Shown here: in pieces, positions 45,801 through 55,754 of the stretch
How positions within the stretch are numbered: the first letter of the stretch is position 1
Layout: each line of letters starts with the position of its first letter
Assembly (NCBI GenBank): GCA_029559035.1
Contig: JAKQCT010000061.1
Span: forward strand, 1 to 64,000
Direction: 5' to 3'
DNA length: 64,000 bases
Source: Acidobacteriota bacterium
GTDB taxonomy: Bacteria; Acidobacteriota; UBA4820
The notes under the pieces: generated by a model
The model's input: the letters and a program-made list of their open reading frames with translations, nothing else
Told to the model about the DNA's origin: nothing
Databases searched by the model: none
Program-made: the position numbers and the translations under genes

Positions 45801-46147
45801 TCCTTGGGAGCCTTTGCCAGATCGTTCTTTTCGTTTCGGATGTCGAGTACGACGACCCCGTTGACGCTGATCTGGGTTTCGGCCATTTCCTCGACCCGCG
45901 GAGTGGTCAAACGGCTGTCGCTGATCTTCTCCGCGTAAGGCCACCAGGTCTGTTCCGGGTCTCTCGGCAGCCTGATCTCGGTTCCGCCCAACAAAAGCTT
46001 GGTCGGGGTTTGATCATCGGCGGCAGTGTCGTCCGCGACCTGCGCCTTCAGGCTCGCTGAAGCTTCGTCCGAATCCGCCGCGAAAAGCGGGAAACAGAGA
46101 AGAAGCGCGAGGATTACGATACTGAACTTAATCCATCTTACCCTCAT
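39869..46147 (-). CDS. Giant secreted subtilisin-family (S8) serine protease
   Basis: The 2092-residue protein starts at ATG 46147, five bases after GGAGG. A signal peptide (about 1-24) and a propeptide-like region precede the S8 domain. The catalytic triad is seen as D333 (MMDTGLD), H381 (GGHGTWTS) and S601 (GGTSFAAPQVAG), with oxyanion N454 in NNSWG. About 1400 residues follow: jelly-roll-like domains (including TATYDYVDNFILAY-type) and Ig-like repeats of the PKD/SprB kind. The C-terminal segment is fibronectin-like (GKIGFNWVDTDAAYYRVVRG). The protein is probably cell-surface or released, and would break down extracellular protein. It has its own promoter and terminator. Confidence 0.9.
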   Translation of the reverse strand: MRVRWIKFSIVILALLLCFPLFAADSDEASASLKAQVADDTAADDQTPTKLLLGGTEIRLPRDPEQTWWPYAEKISDSRLTTPRVEEMAETQISVNGVVVLDIRNEKNDLAKAPKELLINEGEQLTWGQGYYLVKIEGDRRTQDQIDQLTQAGAVLGEYLPVNTYIAAIPSDRVGEVRNLPFVTYCGDYQPLYKINPGIGTIPVPAEILPEATWRFEVSLHDGADVEEVLAALSSRGIFVEESDIHVDEYNNFIRFYMDPKGIVEIAKIPGIKWISEFAYPRLLASSSSPATIPMVLQNNGTFTTSTATGWKLWNAGIDGNASGSAQIISMMDTGLDTKMEHFAEFSSGNAPAPSATHRKVRGYYNAGGDTCNEITYSGGHGTWTSQHAAGSISNMTAPIDTTHTPNTYYDNGIARDAKIYFQDIGTSTGGLNITSMSGSITNAIGVGSYIQNNSWGTSTADYSADSSAIDSTLFSNPNMVVTFSVGNDGTQGAGSIGSPSTAKNCITVGGVGVSSPTRLFMDCSWDGTTTCGGTNDLGSSTGPVLTSLRVKPDICGYMATAASVGGENMAGENPVAMCQADATRTIYWDWNQTSYYGGTSFAAPQVAGLAALVRDYFMAGYYPTGTATPANAFTPTGALVKAVILASGENLDTTSYPTTSFSVARRYSNDQGYGRANLPAVLKIGASAPYLWAHDDTVTDGGTDTFTYTIGSNSLPIRIMMVYYDAAGNNLVENVNLEADINGGSIYRGNVFTTGGWSTTGGTADATNNTEGIFLPTTAFSAGQTLTVRVLGVNAPGGQNYAIVVSGDLAEQGQGPTATMDKGRYVCGDTVYATISDTTGTPTNAVYHSDSGDPLPATISGSGPNYTVAGVTTTQLGAADGDEIWITFTGGDAGSYSSAHSTLDCSPTIVISSVDKIKGGCDGDEFIDTNETVIVNVWLQNNETYQLNMPFYADLVVDPAHPNPDVTIVNGTALYGALQPGVPGRATEPFQVRYTGAGTGPVQVYFKVQNIRSIDGTWTYNAAATPLTFTRYADANWQAGTALVTESFDLTTFPPTNWVRTSLSGTGTWARSTILFGSPLTLTPHSGAGLAEFNQTLSATSSARLASPVFSLAGYTGGMTTFYFSQTAYTVGGASAFLTVEISTDGGTTYTPLQTFDQLNASAGTGAWLYCAVDLSDYAGMSNLRVGFRGDAETGMTHAIDDVWIGSATRVNDTQTCAGAPVLTVTNYNWDFVDSQCNDFQGDPTQWDNSEAGWSIDAGESGTLTFYISNNGNEPAYGVQATLSCPSCPAGVTICKDTADYGNIPYGTGYAYGPGTDGFQIAVGTSVSPGQSLPFVLTVTTTNTPAYNPTINIIQDRIFSIRTGTPTNNVNASSTWEATMEEHFTTALTTAGAGGRVGFTTAWTQKGAAISNADDSDGDGYSCRITVQRNTTNYARHAWSTASPILVNHDINYFWEVRLGGDTDGLFSFDYTLDGGTTWGNLAGPWNNEANTTWYYMTDSIWFAIYGDTGSMATANQMYNNPNFALRFLCTNNGSAGNTATYDYVDNFILAYYNYQNLATSCTGVCLGPEAPTLLSIIDESACSQDGIRIYYDGSWGATRYDLVRDSSVVVIGYTTGALYNPGDSLSHNYVIRAVNGSGNADSGATSFSDQAQSVIPTITCSGTCTTGDTLTTEAGMTNYQWYRGGGPIGGANSYTYVANVAGTYTVSYDAGACPSNLSAGTVVSGASCTMTVDVTPNGTTTVCGGQDIVFTATPTGGTAPYTYQWTENGSNVGGNSNTYTANKASGSYTYNCKVTDSGACVDITDGTASTGTWTAIPATPTATNNGPICAGSTLNLYTDTVSGATYSWTGPNGFTSSLEDPSIASATTAATGLYSVTVTVSGCTSAAGTTNATVNALPTPSISGANANTCPAEYVDLTATAGMATYQWYLDGSPVGTGLSTYQATASGSYTVFVTDANGCGGTSAPHVVTITSCGCTAPTQEVIETVNGKIGFNWVDTDAAYYRVVRGLQANLAALITTGTDFACTAAFGDINAVDIQLDDPQAETGRCYYYLIQGYNGTDPDLCVGPAGDARVLGVATPRSIELTNTCN

Positions 46148-46207
46148 GAGCACCTCCTTGAAAGATTTATTTTATTTTTCAAAAGGGACTAACCTCCCTT
46201 AAATAAC

Positions 46208-46245
46208 AAAAAAATCATCCCGGATAAAACCAAATCCCGTCCGGG
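46208..46245 (-). promoter_or_regulatory. Possible leader hairpin upstream of the protease gene
   Basis: In the roughly 108-base leader, CCCGGA pairs with TCCGGG over a 15-base loop, followed by ATGATTTTTTT. This looks like a weak terminator or attenuator before the coding region. I see no match to a known riboswitch. Confidence 0.3.
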
Positions 46246-46261
46246 CTCGTCTGCCTGAAAT

Positions 46262-46290
46262 ATAGTATTATAATTGCCGGGCCTTGTCAA
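46262..46290 (-). promoter_or_regulatory. Sigma-70 promoter of the giant protease gene
   Basis: Minus strand TTGACA (46285-46290), 17-base spacer, TACTAT (46262-46267). Between 46291 and the TMTC gene end at 46508 nothing else is seen. Confidence 0.65.
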
Positions 46291-46507
46291 CACCTTTGGC
46301 GCTTCTAACATCTCATTATTTATCAACCAGTTAGCTTCGACCGCCATATCCCTGTTTCACGAAAACGGCAACAAAGCGGGGAAACGGCGTTTTTTCTTTT
46401 GCATTCCTGACAGTAACCCGCCTCTTCTCGGGATGGTTCTGCGGCTCATTGGAAAATCGCGGGGCCGTTCCGCGTCGGTGCTTATGGGAGTAATTCCGTT
46501 CTTTCCG

Positions 46508-48751
46508 CTATTTCCGGTTCTTGAGCCTGCGTGCTTCCAGAAGGTTCATCCTGGCCAGTTCGGATCTGGGGTCGATCTGAAGCGCCCGGCTGAACTGTTC
46601 CTCCGCCTCGCCGATCTCCCCAAGTTTTAGAAGAGCGTACCCCAGGTTTATCCTGGCTTCCGCCACTTCCGGCGCTTTCTCGACGGCTTTCCGGAAAGCA
46701 GAGGCCGCTTCTTCGATTTTTCCCGAACGGGCCAGGACGAGGCCCAGCGCGTTGAGCGTCTGCGGGTCTTCCGGCCTGACGGCAAGGGCCTCGTTGTACT
46801 GATCGGCCGCCTCCTGCAGGTCCCCTTCTTCGGCAAGCGCGGCCGCGAGGTTCGTTCTCGCCGAAAAAGAACCCTTGTCGGCGGCGACCGCTTTCCTGAA
46901 CTCCGTTATCGCCATCGACCTTCTACCGCTCTTCATCAGCAATTGCCCGTAACCGTTCAATGCCGGAGCAGATCCTGGCTCAAGCGAAAGCGCCTTCCTG
47001 TAATGCTCTTCGGATTCCTTCAGCCTGCCTGATTCAGACAGAGCGGAGGCGAGGTTGATCCTGGCGTCGAACATTTCGGGCTCCATCCCGACAGCCTTTT
47101 TTAACCAGCCGACCGCCTCCTCCGTGCGGCCCAGCTTCGCGAGCGCCATTCCCAGGTTGCTCATCCCCGCCGCGTCCGGCTTTTCATTCAGGATCGTTTC
47201 GTAATGGCCGGCCGCTTCGGCGTAATCCCCCGTCCGCATGAGAGCCGTGGCGAGGTTGAAGCGCGCCGCCCGGTACGCGGGGTCGAGCCGGACGGACTCC
47301 ATCAGATGATGTATCGCCCGTTCGTCCTCTCCCCTGAGAAGATACTGGCTGCCGACGGCGTTGTGCGCGAAAAAATTTTCAGGGTTCACGGCAAGCGCCC
47401 TGTTGAACAGCGTCACGCTGTCCGACCAGTAGCCGACCTGCGCCCTTGTCAGCGCGATCAATACGATCATGACAACCGAGAACGAGGATCCGATGACCCA
47501 TCGGGGGATCCGAACGGCTCCGGCGAAATCGGAGACCGCCCAGATCAGGACGATGAAGATCCCGATGAGCGGGATGTAGGTATAGCGGTCTGCCATCGCC
47601 TGCCCTCCCACCTGGACGATGCCGATCACGGGGACAAGCGTTCCCAGGTACCAGAACCAGCCTGTTGTCCAGAAGCCGTGCTTGCGCCCTTTGAAAACAG
47701 CCAGGATGGTGAGGGCGGCGAGCAGCAGTCCGCAAAAGATGGCGTACCCGTGAGATGTCCCGTTGTCGGACAAGGGGTAATAGGCCGACAGGTCCGAGGG
47801 GAAGAAGAGCTTTCGCAGGTAGGCGACATAAGAAGCCAGGGCGTTGAACATCCTCTGGTCGAAGGGATGGTCCTTCAAGGAGGGAACGGCCTCGGCATGT
47901 TTCTGGGCGTGGAACGTAATGACCGCGAAAACAGGAACCAGCATGAAAAGCGGGGTTTTTTCCCGCAGGAGGCGGGACAATCCTTTCCAGCCCGCGCCGT
48001 CCTCCGGCGCCGGGCCCCTCTCTCTGCCGGAGAATGGCGGCGTCCACCTATGCAGGGGCCAGATGTCCAGAAGAAGAAGCAGGAACGGAAAAGTGATGAT
48101 CATGGGCTTTGCAAGCAGGCCGCAAACGAAGCAGAAGAGAACAAGCGAATATCTTGCGGCTCCGGGTTTTTCGACGTACATGACATAAGCCAGCATCCCC
48201 GACAGCCAGAAAAAAGCACACAGGACGTCTTTTCGTTCGGCCACCCAGGCAACCGATTCCACGTGAAGAGGGTGTACCGCGAAAAGGGCCGCCACCGCGA
48301 AGCTTCTCCACTCGAGGCTCGTGGTCCTGACGAGAAAAGCGAAAAGAACGAGCGTGCTTAACAAGTGTATCAGCAGGCTTGTAAGGTGATGCCCCCCCGC
48401 CCAGAGCCCGAAAAGCTGGCAGTCAAGCATGTGCGAAAGCCAGGTCAGGGGATAATAAAATCCAAAATAGTTCGTTGAAAAAGCCCACTTGAGGTTATCC
48501 CAGGTGATCCCCTTCTGGACCCTGTCGTTCTCGTAAACGTACACGTTATCGTCGGCGGATATGAAAGAATTGGAGAAAGTGCCCCAGAATGCGGCCATTG
48601 TCATTATCAGGAGGACAGAGCCCAGAAGGAGTCTCCGCCTCGCGACCGACTTCCCTCTCCCGGAGGTCAGTGGTTTTTCCGATTCCCCGCCGTTTCCTCT
48701 CGCGGCCATCTGTCGCTTTTTTCCGGAGGGTTTCGCCGATCTGTCCATCAT
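46508..48751 (-). CDS. TMTC-like membrane glycosyltransferase with TPR repeats
   Basis: The 747-residue protein has about ten membrane segments (residues 40-440) followed by about eight tetratricopeptide repeats (about 450-740). The first outside loop holds D67-D68 in SADDNVYVYEND, as in GT-C glycosyltransferases. HPLHVESVAWVAERKDV is the core motif of this protein family. The whole arrangement matches eukaryotic TMTC proteins, which transfer mannose to cadherins, and their bacterial relatives. Sugar and target are unknown here. It lies 36 bases after a paralog, so they form a two-gene operon. Confidence 0.8.
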   Translation of the reverse strand: MMDRSAKPSGKKRQMAARGNGGESEKPLTSGRGKSVARRRLLLGSVLLIMTMAAFWGTFSNSFISADDNVYVYENDRVQKGITWDNLKWAFSTNYFGFYYPLTWLSHMLDCQLFGLWAGGHHLTSLLIHLLSTLVLFAFLVRTTSLEWRSFAVAALFAVHPLHVESVAWVAERKDVLCAFFWLSGMLAYVMYVEKPGAARYSLVLFCFVCGLLAKPMIITFPFLLLLLDIWPLHRWTPPFSGRERGPAPEDGAGWKGLSRLLREKTPLFMLVPVFAVITFHAQKHAEAVPSLKDHPFDQRMFNALASYVAYLRKLFFPSDLSAYYPLSDNGTSHGYAIFCGLLLAALTILAVFKGRKHGFWTTGWFWYLGTLVPVIGIVQVGGQAMADRYTYIPLIGIFIVLIWAVSDFAGAVRIPRWVIGSSFSVVMIVLIALTRAQVGYWSDSVTLFNRALAVNPENFFAHNAVGSQYLLRGEDERAIHHLMESVRLDPAYRAARFNLATALMRTGDYAEAAGHYETILNEKPDAAGMSNLGMALAKLGRTEEAVGWLKKAVGMEPEMFDARINLASALSESGRLKESEEHYRKALSLEPGSAPALNGYGQLLMKSGRRSMAITEFRKAVAADKGSFSARTNLAAALAEEGDLQEAADQYNEALAVRPEDPQTLNALGLVLARSGKIEEAASAFRKAVEKAPEVAEARINLGYALLKLGEIGEAEEQFSRALQIDPRSELARMNLLEARRLKNRK

Positions 48752-48787
48752 GTCTCCATGGTTTTTTCTGAACGGGCCCGACCGCCG

Positions 48788-50731
48788 TCAGGGAAGCTCG
48801 AGCAGATCCCTCAGTTTAAGGGCGTGAGGCGAATTCATCTTCTCCAGGACGGAGAGCCTTCCTCTTGCCTTGTCCGGTTCTCCGGTTTTCAACTCCAGCA
48901 AGGCCAGGTTGAACGTCTCCACGTCAAGAGAAGGGTCGAGGAGGATCGCTCTTCCGTAACACCGTTTCGCCTCCTCGTACTTGCCCTGCATTTCAAGCGC
49001 GTAAGCCAGGTAGCTCCAGGCCTCCGCCATGCCAGGCTCGATCTCCGAGGCTTTCCGGAAATAGCCCTCCGCCTCCCCCCACGACTCCGCGGTCATCGCC
49101 TGCTTCCCTTTTTTAACGGCTTCCTGGATGATCATGATCTTCGCGGCCTTCATGTTCTCCGTTAATTTTTTCGCTTCGTGGCCGTGTTCCCGCGCGAGCC
49201 TGAAACATTGCAGAGACTCCTCGTATCTCCTGAGATTGAACAGGACGCTCGCCTTGTTGTAATACGCGCCCGGATGCCGGGGATGCTCGGCGAGCTCGGC
49301 ATCGCAAAGCTCAAGAGCCTTGCGATAGAGCGAGCCGGCCCGGTCAGGGTCTCCCTTGTCGGCATGCACGTTCCCCAGCTCGACATAAGCCATCACGGCC
49401 CCGGGCGACCTTTTTATGATGTTTTCGAAAAGCGTCCCGTCGTCCCTCCATGTCGCGATCTGAACCCTGGAAGCTGAAAAGAAGATGGCGGCAACGACGA
49501 GGAACGACGCCCCGACCATAACCTTTCTCCAGGTTTTTCCCGCGGTCAGCTTTTCCCAGGGTATTCCGATGACGGCCATCGCGAAAAGGCCCCAGTATGG
49601 AAAGTACACATACCTGTCCGCGTAAGCCTGCATTCCCACCTGGAGAAGGCCGAGCACCGGTAGAAGAGAAACCAGAAAAAACAACCAGCCCGCCATCAGG
49701 ACCGGCGAGCTTTTCCTCAGCTTGAAGAAAAGGAACGTGGCGGCAAAAAGGCCGGCCGCGATAAGAAGCGGGAGAAGGGGGTGGTAGTTGCCCTCGTGAT
49801 GGGTGTACAACGCGCAGAGGTTGAAGGGAAGGACCAGCTTGTAGAGGTAGAAACCCAAACCGAGGAACGCCTCCCCGACCCTGTGGCCGAAAGCGACATG
49901 CGAAAGGGCGGCCATCGTCCCGGTATCCCTCTGTGCCAGGATGGTCAATATTCCCGACGCGAGCGAGATCAGAAAAAGAGGGATCTTCTGAACGACGAGC
50001 GAACCCAATGTCCGCAATGTGCTCCTGAGGTCGCCCGGGGCACCGAACCTCCCGAGGGGCCAGAAGTCCGCGATAAGGAGAAGCACCGGGAACATCACGA
50101 TGCTCGACTTGCTCATCAGGCCCATGACGAAAAACGAATACAGCAGCAGGCGGTACAAAAGGGTTTTTCTTTTTTCAGCGCCCGGACGATGAACGATCAG
50201 GTAACAGATCAGCGCAAGGACAAGGAACAGTGCCGACAGCAAGTTTTTCCTCTCCGCGAGCCAGGCGACCGATTCGACGTTCATGGGGTGCAACGCGAAG
50301 AACGCGGAGACAGCAGAGCTTTTCAAGGGACTGCCGGTCACCAGCATGATCAGGAAAAAAAGCAGGACCGCGTTTACGGAATGCAGAACCACGCTGGTGA
50401 GATAATGCCCCCTCGGATCTGTTCCGAAGAACTGGACATCCGTCATGTGGGACAGCCACGTTAGCGGATAATAAAAGCCGAAATAGGTGGTGGTGAAGGC
50501 CCACTTCACGTTTCCGGCGTTGAGCCCTTCCAGGACCCTCTCGTTCGACGTTATGTAAACCGGGTCATCCCAACTGTGAAAAGTGTGGTTCAGGACGGGA
50601 AGATAGGTTATCACTGCAAGGAAGAAAATGACCACCGCCAGCCATCGTCCGCCGGGAGCGGCCGTCTGAACGGCAGCGTTCGCCGCGGCATCGACCGGCT
50701 TTTTCTCTCTCTTTTTTGCGGCTTTGACCAT
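48788..50731 (-). CDS. TMTC-like membrane glycosyltransferase with TPR repeats (paralog)
   Basis: This 647-residue paralog of the downstream gene has the same GT-C-like membrane half: D55-D56 in FHSWDDPVYITSNER, then HPMNVESVAWLAERKN. It has fewer TPR repeats (about four, residues 465-640). The TPR segment varies most between the two, which fits a role in picking the acceptor. The gene is first in the pair; the region before it (50732-50949) contains no gene or clear promoter that I can see. Confidence 0.8.
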   Translation of the reverse strand: MVKAAKKREKKPVDAAANAAVQTAAPGGRWLAVVIFFLAVITYLPVLNHTFHSWDDPVYITSNERVLEGLNAGNVKWAFTTTYFGFYYPLTWLSHMTDVQFFGTDPRGHYLTSVVLHSVNAVLLFFLIMLVTGSPLKSSAVSAFFALHPMNVESVAWLAERKNLLSALFLVLALICYLIVHRPGAEKRKTLLYRLLLYSFFVMGLMSKSSIVMFPVLLLIADFWPLGRFGAPGDLRSTLRTLGSLVVQKIPLFLISLASGILTILAQRDTGTMAALSHVAFGHRVGEAFLGLGFYLYKLVLPFNLCALYTHHEGNYHPLLPLLIAAGLFAATFLFFKLRKSSPVLMAGWLFFLVSLLPVLGLLQVGMQAYADRYVYFPYWGLFAMAVIGIPWEKLTAGKTWRKVMVGASFLVVAAIFFSASRVQIATWRDDGTLFENIIKRSPGAVMAYVELGNVHADKGDPDRAGSLYRKALELCDAELAEHPRHPGAYYNKASVLFNLRRYEESLQCFRLAREHGHEAKKLTENMKAAKIMIIQEAVKKGKQAMTAESWGEAEGYFRKASEIEPGMAEAWSYLAYALEMQGKYEEAKRCYGRAILLDPSLDVETFNLALLELKTGEPDKARGRLSVLEKMNSPHALKLRDLLELP

Positions 50732-50949
50732 CGACCTTTCTGCACGCCTTTCAAATCCGAATTATTCTTCATGTCCCGTCGCAAGTCAATGGTCTTGCGT
50801 CTCCGCAACGGATGCGATCCCGGGAGGCGGCGGGGAATGCCGGGCCGAGCGCCGGTAAGGGCAGATATCCCCTACAGCGGCGCTCTCGAGCGGCGCAGCG
50901 GGGGGACGGCCGGGGGTTCAGGCGAGTTGCCGTCTCGCGGGCACACCGA

Positions 50950-50979
50950 TTGCAGTCGGAGAGATTTTTCTTTTATACT
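50950..50979 (+). promoter_or_regulatory. Promoter of the meaB operon
   Basis: TTGCAG (50950-50955), 18-base spacer, TATACT (50974-50979). Transcription would start close to the meaB ribosome binding site, giving a very short leader. Confidence 0.6.
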
Positions 50980-50998
50980 GATGTTTGGGAGAATCTTC

Positions 50999-51946
50999 AT
51001 GAACCCGCCTTTCCTTTGCCGCAGCGACGCCAGGAGAATAGCAAGAGTTCTTTCGCAGGTGGAGAACAGGTCTCCCGGGTGCGCCTCGCTCATGAAGGAG
51101 TGCTGGAAACAGGCGGGCGGGGCGTGGATCATCGGGATAACGGGGCCTCCCGGGGCGGGCAAATCGACGCTGACCTCCTCGCTGATAAGGAAATTCAGGG
51201 AGGAGGGAAAAACGGTGGGTGTGCTCGCCGTCGACCCGTCTTCCTCCTTCTCGGGCGGGGCGCTCCTGGGCGACAGGATAAGGATGATGGAGATGAGCCT
51301 GGATGAGGGCGTGTTCATCAGGTCCGCCGCCACGAGAGGCTCGATGGGCGGGCTCTCCGCCGCCGCGGGGGACATGATAACCGTTATGGACGCGGCGGGC
51401 TTCGACGTCATACTGGTCGAGACCGTCGGCGTGGGGCAGGACGAGATAGACATCATAAGGGAAGCCGATTCGGTCATCCTCGTGCTGGTGCCCGGCCTGG
51501 GCGACGACATCCAGGCGCTGAAAGCGGGGATAATGGAGATCGCCGACATCTTCGTCGTCAACAAGGCCGACAAGGAGGGCGCGGAAAAGCTCGAAAGGGA
51601 GATAGTGTACATCCTCGGGCTCTCCCCCGTCAGGAAGGAATGGACGCCTCCGGTCGTGAAGACCGTCGCCTCGAAGAACGACGGGATGGGAGCCCTGGCG
51701 GAAAAGCTCGCTGAGCACCACAGGTTCCTCAGGTACACGGCGTTCCTGAGGGAAAAGAGGAAACAGCGGGGAGCGGAAAAGCTCAGGAAGCTCCTGCTCG
51801 AAGGAATAGAGAAGAAGCTGAAGAAAGGCCCGCTGGCCGTCGGCGAGGAAGAAAAGCTGAAGGAGGATTTCGTCGGGAAGCGGAGCGATCCTTACTCCGC
51901 CGCCGAGGAGATCCTCGACGATCTTTCATGGGAGGGAACGGAATGA
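50999..51946 (+). CDS. meaB: Methylmalonyl-CoA mutase-associated GTPase MeaB
   Basis: MeaB is a G3E-family GTPase that guards and reloads the adenosylcobalamin of methylmalonyl-CoA mutase. The 315-residue protein has GPPGAGKST, DPSSSFSGGALLGDR, ETVGVGQDEID and NKAD. The ATG at 50999 follows GGGAGA and fits the promoter position; the much longer frame upstream would extend past the promoter. Its stop overlaps the next start (ATGA). The mutase itself is not in the window. Confidence 0.93.
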   Translation: MNPPFLCRSDARRIARVLSQVENRSPGCASLMKECWKQAGGAWIIGITGPPGAGKSTLTSSLIRKFREEGKTVGVLAVDPSSSFSGGALLGDRIRMMEMSLDEGVFIRSAATRGSMGGLSAAAGDMITVMDAAGFDVILVETVGVGQDEIDIIREADSVILVLVPGLGDDIQALKAGIMEIADIFVVNKADKEGAEKLEREIVYILGLSPVRKEWTPPVVKTVASKNDGMGALAEKLAEHHRFLRYTAFLREKRKQRGAEKLRKLLLEGIEKKLKKGPLAVGEEEKLKEDFVGKRSDPYSAAEEILDDLSWEGTE

Positions 51947-52341
51947 AACTTGACCACATCGGGATAGCCGTGGAATCCATCGAAAAGGCGAAAATCTTCT
52001 ACGAGGAAATGGGGCTTTCCATCAGGGCTCTCGAAGAGGTGCCCGAGCAGAAAGTGCGGGTGGCGGTCTTCCCGGTCGGGGAATCGAGGATCGAGCTTCT
52101 CGAGACCCTCGACCCCGAAGGGCCCGTGGGGAAGTTCCTCGCGAAGAAGGGCCAGGGGCTGCACCATATCGCTATGAAGGTGGACGACATCAGGGCGGCC
52201 ATCGCGAAACTGAAGGAGAAGGGCGTCGAGATGATCGACCGCGAGCCGCGCAGAGGCGCCGAAGGATGCCTGATCGCTTTCGTACATCCGAGATCCACGG
52301 GCGGAGTGCTTCTCGAGCTGACGGAGAAGAAGGATGAATAG
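51943..52341 (+). CDS. mce: Methylmalonyl-CoA epimerase
   Basis: The enzyme interconverts (R)- and (S)-methylmalonyl-CoA. The 132-residue VOC-fold protein has the metal ligands in MKLDHIGIAV, RIELLE, LHHIAMKVDD and GVLLELTEK. The start at 51943 overlaps the meaB stop by four bases. With MeaB it shows that the cell runs a propionyl-CoA/succinyl-CoA interconversion; the direction is not known. Confidence 0.93.
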   Translation: MKLDHIGIAVESIEKAKIFYEEMGLSIRALEEVPEQKVRVAVFPVGESRIELLETLDPEGPVGKFLAKKGQGLHHIAMKVDDIRAAIAKLKEKGVEMIDREPRRGAEGCLIAFVHPRSTGGVLLELTEKKDE

Positions 52342-52669
52342 GAAAGGGGGCGGCGCGGGGGCTGGAAAGATCGTCGTCCTGTACCTGAAAGAACCGAGGG
52401 AAAAACTATGGGGAATTCTCCTGGAGACGGGCATGGCGGGGATCTGGTTCAGGGGGCTGGAACTTAACTCATTCGAGGATTACGCCCACCAGGAGGCAGG
52501 AAAGAAGGAACCCCTCGTCCAGCCCAACACGCTTTTCGTCCCATACCTGCGGGTGGAGAAGATCGTCGAGGACGAAGATTCGGGAAGCCTGCCGTCGCTC
52601 AGCACGAGGTTCCGGCAGGTGACCGGCCTCAAGGCGGGTCCGCACCTCACTAAAGGCAGGCGGCAATGA
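52334..52669 (+). CDS. Small conserved-looking protein, function unknown
   Basis: The 111-residue protein starts inside the end of mce (8-base overlap) and its stop overlaps the next gene (ATGA), so it is firmly part of the operon. It has YLKEPREKLWGILLE, GIWFRGLELNSFEDYA and a C-terminal segment with LPSLSTRFRQVTG. From memory, similar small proteins occur next to methylmalonyl-CoA epimerase genes in Acidobacteria-like genomes; I cannot check this. The sequence looks soluble, with no known motif, and may aid the mutase system. Confidence 0.7.
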   Translation: MNRKGGGAGAGKIVVLYLKEPREKLWGILLETGMAGIWFRGLELNSFEDYAHQEAGKKEPLVQPNTLFVPYLRVEKIVEDEDSGSLPSLSTRFRQVTGLKAGPHLTKGRRQ

Positions 52670-52941
52670 GCTACGACCCCTCGGACGAAAAGCTGGAAAG
52701 CATCCTTAACGACGTCGTCACGGCTTTCGACGCGGCTACCCCCCGCCTCAAGAAGAGGGTCTTCGCGGGGCTTCTGGACGAGATCGCGCTGAGAAACGCC
52801 GTCCTCGGGAAAAACGGTGTTAATATGGATGATCTTGATGCTGAAAAGTACAAGGAGGATTGCTGGGAAGAGGTGGAGGGAACGAGGGCGCAGCTGGCTG
52901 CGAAGCTGCTCTATTCCCTCATGAGCGAAGAGATAACCTGA
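52666..52941 (+). CDS. Small helical protein, function unknown
   Basis: The 91-residue, highly charged protein is predicted to be all helical. Its start overlaps the previous stop by four bases and it ends 18 bases before the malic enzyme gene. It shows no family motif that I recognise. The tight overlap and good coding sequence argue that it is a real gene. Confidence 0.6.
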   Translation: MSYDPSDEKLESILNDVVTAFDAATPRLKKRVFAGLLDEIALRNAVLGKNGVNMDDLDAEKYKEDCWEEVEGTRAQLAAKLLYSLMSEEIT

Positions 52942-52959
52942 TCGAGAAGGAGGAACGAA

Positions 52960-55206
<2,247 letters not shown>

Positions 55207-55232
55207 CGGACAAAGGAAGCAGATAAAGCTTG

Positions 55233-55262
55233 AAAGGCGGGCTGAGAGGCCCGCCTTTTTTT
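55233..55262 (+). terminator. Terminator of the meaB-maeB operon
   Basis: Ten-bp stem AAAGGCGGGC/GCCCGCCTTT, six-base loop, then seven T. Confidence 0.9.
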
Positions 55263-55754
55263 CTACCTTTCAAGGACCTCCCGGACCCTTATCCCCGAGA
55301 TCCTCCATCCCTCTTCCCCCTTGTGAAGCCCGAACGCCACCTCGTTCACGTTGGAGAGCCCTTCGCCTCCCCCTCCCTCCGATTCGACGAGGACGGTCGC
55401 TTCCGCAGAGGCGGCCTCATCCCCCGTTTTCTCAATGCCGACGTCGGCGAGCTTGACCTTGAACACTGTCTTCTGGCGCATGAGGACAAGGTAGCCCCTC
55501 TCGACGTCATCGACGGACAGACTCCTCTCGAGACCGATCTTTTCGACGGCCAGATCGACCTCGGGCGCGAAGAACCTGTTCGCTTTTTTCGACCTTGCCG
55601 CTATGGCGACCGGGTTCTCGCCGCCTTCTTTCGACGCCCAGCCGGCGGTGTCGCGCAGAAGCTTCCTGATCTTCCTCTCCTCGGTCGGGTAAAACGCCAT
55701 GACAAGGACCACCGCGACAAGGACCGCGCCAACGGCGGCGTATTTTTTCACCAT
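55263..55754 (-). CDS. Membrane-anchored small protein, function unknown
   Basis: The 163-residue protein begins MVKKYAAVGAVLVAVVLVMAF, an N-terminal membrane anchor. The remainder is a soluble domain of mixed structure, with a helical start (ERKIRKLLRDTAGWAS) and later strands ending GWRISGIRVREV. It resembles small NTF2-like periplasmic domains, but the match is weak. It overlaps the end of lepB by 7 bases, so the two are co-expressed. The longer upstream frame would run over lepB and is rejected. Confidence 0.7.
   Translation of the reverse strand: MVKKYAAVGAVLVAVVLVMAFYPTEERKIRKLLRDTAGWASKEGGENPVAIAARSKKANRFFAPEVDLAVEKIGLERSLSVDDVERGYLVLMRQKTVFKVKLADVGIEKTGDEAASAEATVLVESEGGGGEGLSNVNEVAFGLHKGEEGWRISGIRVREVLER

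Noticed and set aside
50576-50998. Long N-terminal extension of meaB
   Set aside because: It would cover the promoter at 50950-50979 and has no similarity to MeaB; the ATG at 50999 has a good ribosome binding site.
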